The notes beneath the pieces were generated by a model. That model was not told the DNA's origin, did no database searches, and saw only the letters and a list, made by a program, of their open reading frames with translations. Shown piece after piece: positions 32,418 through 32,527 of a stretch of 32,527 nt of DNA (within the stretch, counting starts at the first letter, position 1; every line of letters begins with the position of its first letter). The DNA is from Gammaproteobacteria bacterium (GTDB taxonomy: Bacteria > Pseudomonadota > Gammaproteobacteria > Pseudomonadales > Pseudohongiellaceae), in contig JAURLQ010000084.1 in assembly GCA_030831125.1 (NCBI GenBank), forward strand, positions 1-32,527, in the 5' to 3' direction. Both the position numbers and the translations under genes were made by a program.

Positions 32418-32457
32418 GCAACTACACGACTTCGCTAGAGTCGGCGCCTGTAGTTGC
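32418..32457. repeat. Nested stem-loop near the right edge
   Basis: GCAACTACA (32418-32426) pairs with TGTAGTTGC (32449-32457). CGACT (32427-32431) pairs with AGTCG (32439-32443) around a 7-base loop, leaving a five-base bulge GCGCC. It may end transcription from either side. The arms resemble, but do not match, the CAACTACTGCAA motif of repeats A and B. Confidence 0.5.
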
Positions 32458-32527
32458 TGTTGTCTGCCAACACTTTGCGGATAACCACATTGACGTTGTT
32501 GGCAAACACGGGAAATGTCGGGTATTG
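32435..32527 (-). CDS. Possible C-terminal fragment of a leftward gene entering from the right edge
   Basis: On the minus strand a frame is open from the edge for 30 codons and ends at TAG (32437-32435). It ends with the residues VNVVIRKVLADNSNYRRRL. The composition is protein-like, but the stretch is too short to recognise, and another frame is also open across the same DNA. The stop lies in the loop of the hairpin at 32418-32457. Confidence 0.3.
   Translation of the reverse strand, partial: QYPTFPVFANNVNVVIRKVLADNSNYRRRL

Overview
The window looks like chromosomal DNA of a Gram-negative gammaproteobacterium. The evidence is the run hemA-prfA-prmC-moeB divergent from TPR gene-lolB-ispE-tRNA-Gln-prs-rplY-pth-ychF, which matches the order I know from Pseudomonas and relatives. 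It is supported by LolB, Mpl (meso-DAP peptidoglycan recycling), an MCE lipid transporter and PdxH. Base composition is moderate, with no obvious compositional island. A PPi-type phosphofructokinase and many interspersed palindromes suggest a less-studied, perhaps marine, lineage; that placement is inference. I see no phage, integrase, transposase or CRISPR array.

Layout. 1-598: 3' end of a sensor histidine kinase. 614-2992 (minus): yceI-like gene, DUF4156-like lipoprotein, RhlB-like helicase. 3071-3308: palindromic repeat A. 3325-7361 (minus): hemA-prfA-prmC-moeB. 7362-7668: divergent promoter region. 7669-14672 (plus): TPR protein, lolB, ispE, tRNA-Gln, prs, rplY, pth, ychF. 14825-18356 (plus): four-gene MCE/Mla-like lipid ABC transporter. 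18532-18776: palindrome C, tRNA with CAT anticodon, strong terminator. 18794-20883 (minus): small membrane protein, secreted trypsin-like protease, LysR regulator. 20986-21142: palindrome D. 21174-23180 (minus): mpl and a LON-domain protein. 23353-26712 (plus): PPi-type phosphofructokinase, AEC transporter, class V aminotransferase. 26734-30925 (minus): MORN protein, pdxH, large membrane protein with glycine-rich tail, SAM methyltransferase. 31121-31301: palindromic repeat B. 31432-32304 (plus): beta-hydroxyacid dehydrogenase. The right edge holds two hairpins and possibly the C-terminus of a leftward gene.

Functionally, most of the window is housekeeping: haem precursor synthesis, translation termination and peptidyl-tRNA recycling, PRPP and isoprenoid supply, and outer-membrane lipoprotein and lipid traffic. 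Less ordinary are the small membrane protein/protease/LysR cluster, whose regulator resembles OxyR but has His at the peroxidatic Cys position, the four-gene pdxH cluster with two uncharacterised products, and the palindromic intergenic elements. Repeats A and B share an almost identical core and belong to one family. C and D share an architecture of nested inverted arms around a GC-rich loop.

Several starts were set by hand. A start upstream of a better-supported ATG was rejected for the DUF4156 lipoprotein, yceI, prs, rplY, the ABC ATPase, the phosphofructokinase, the protease and the MORN gene. TTG is the only available start near the N-terminus of the TPR protein and the LON-domain protein, and ispE starts at GTG.
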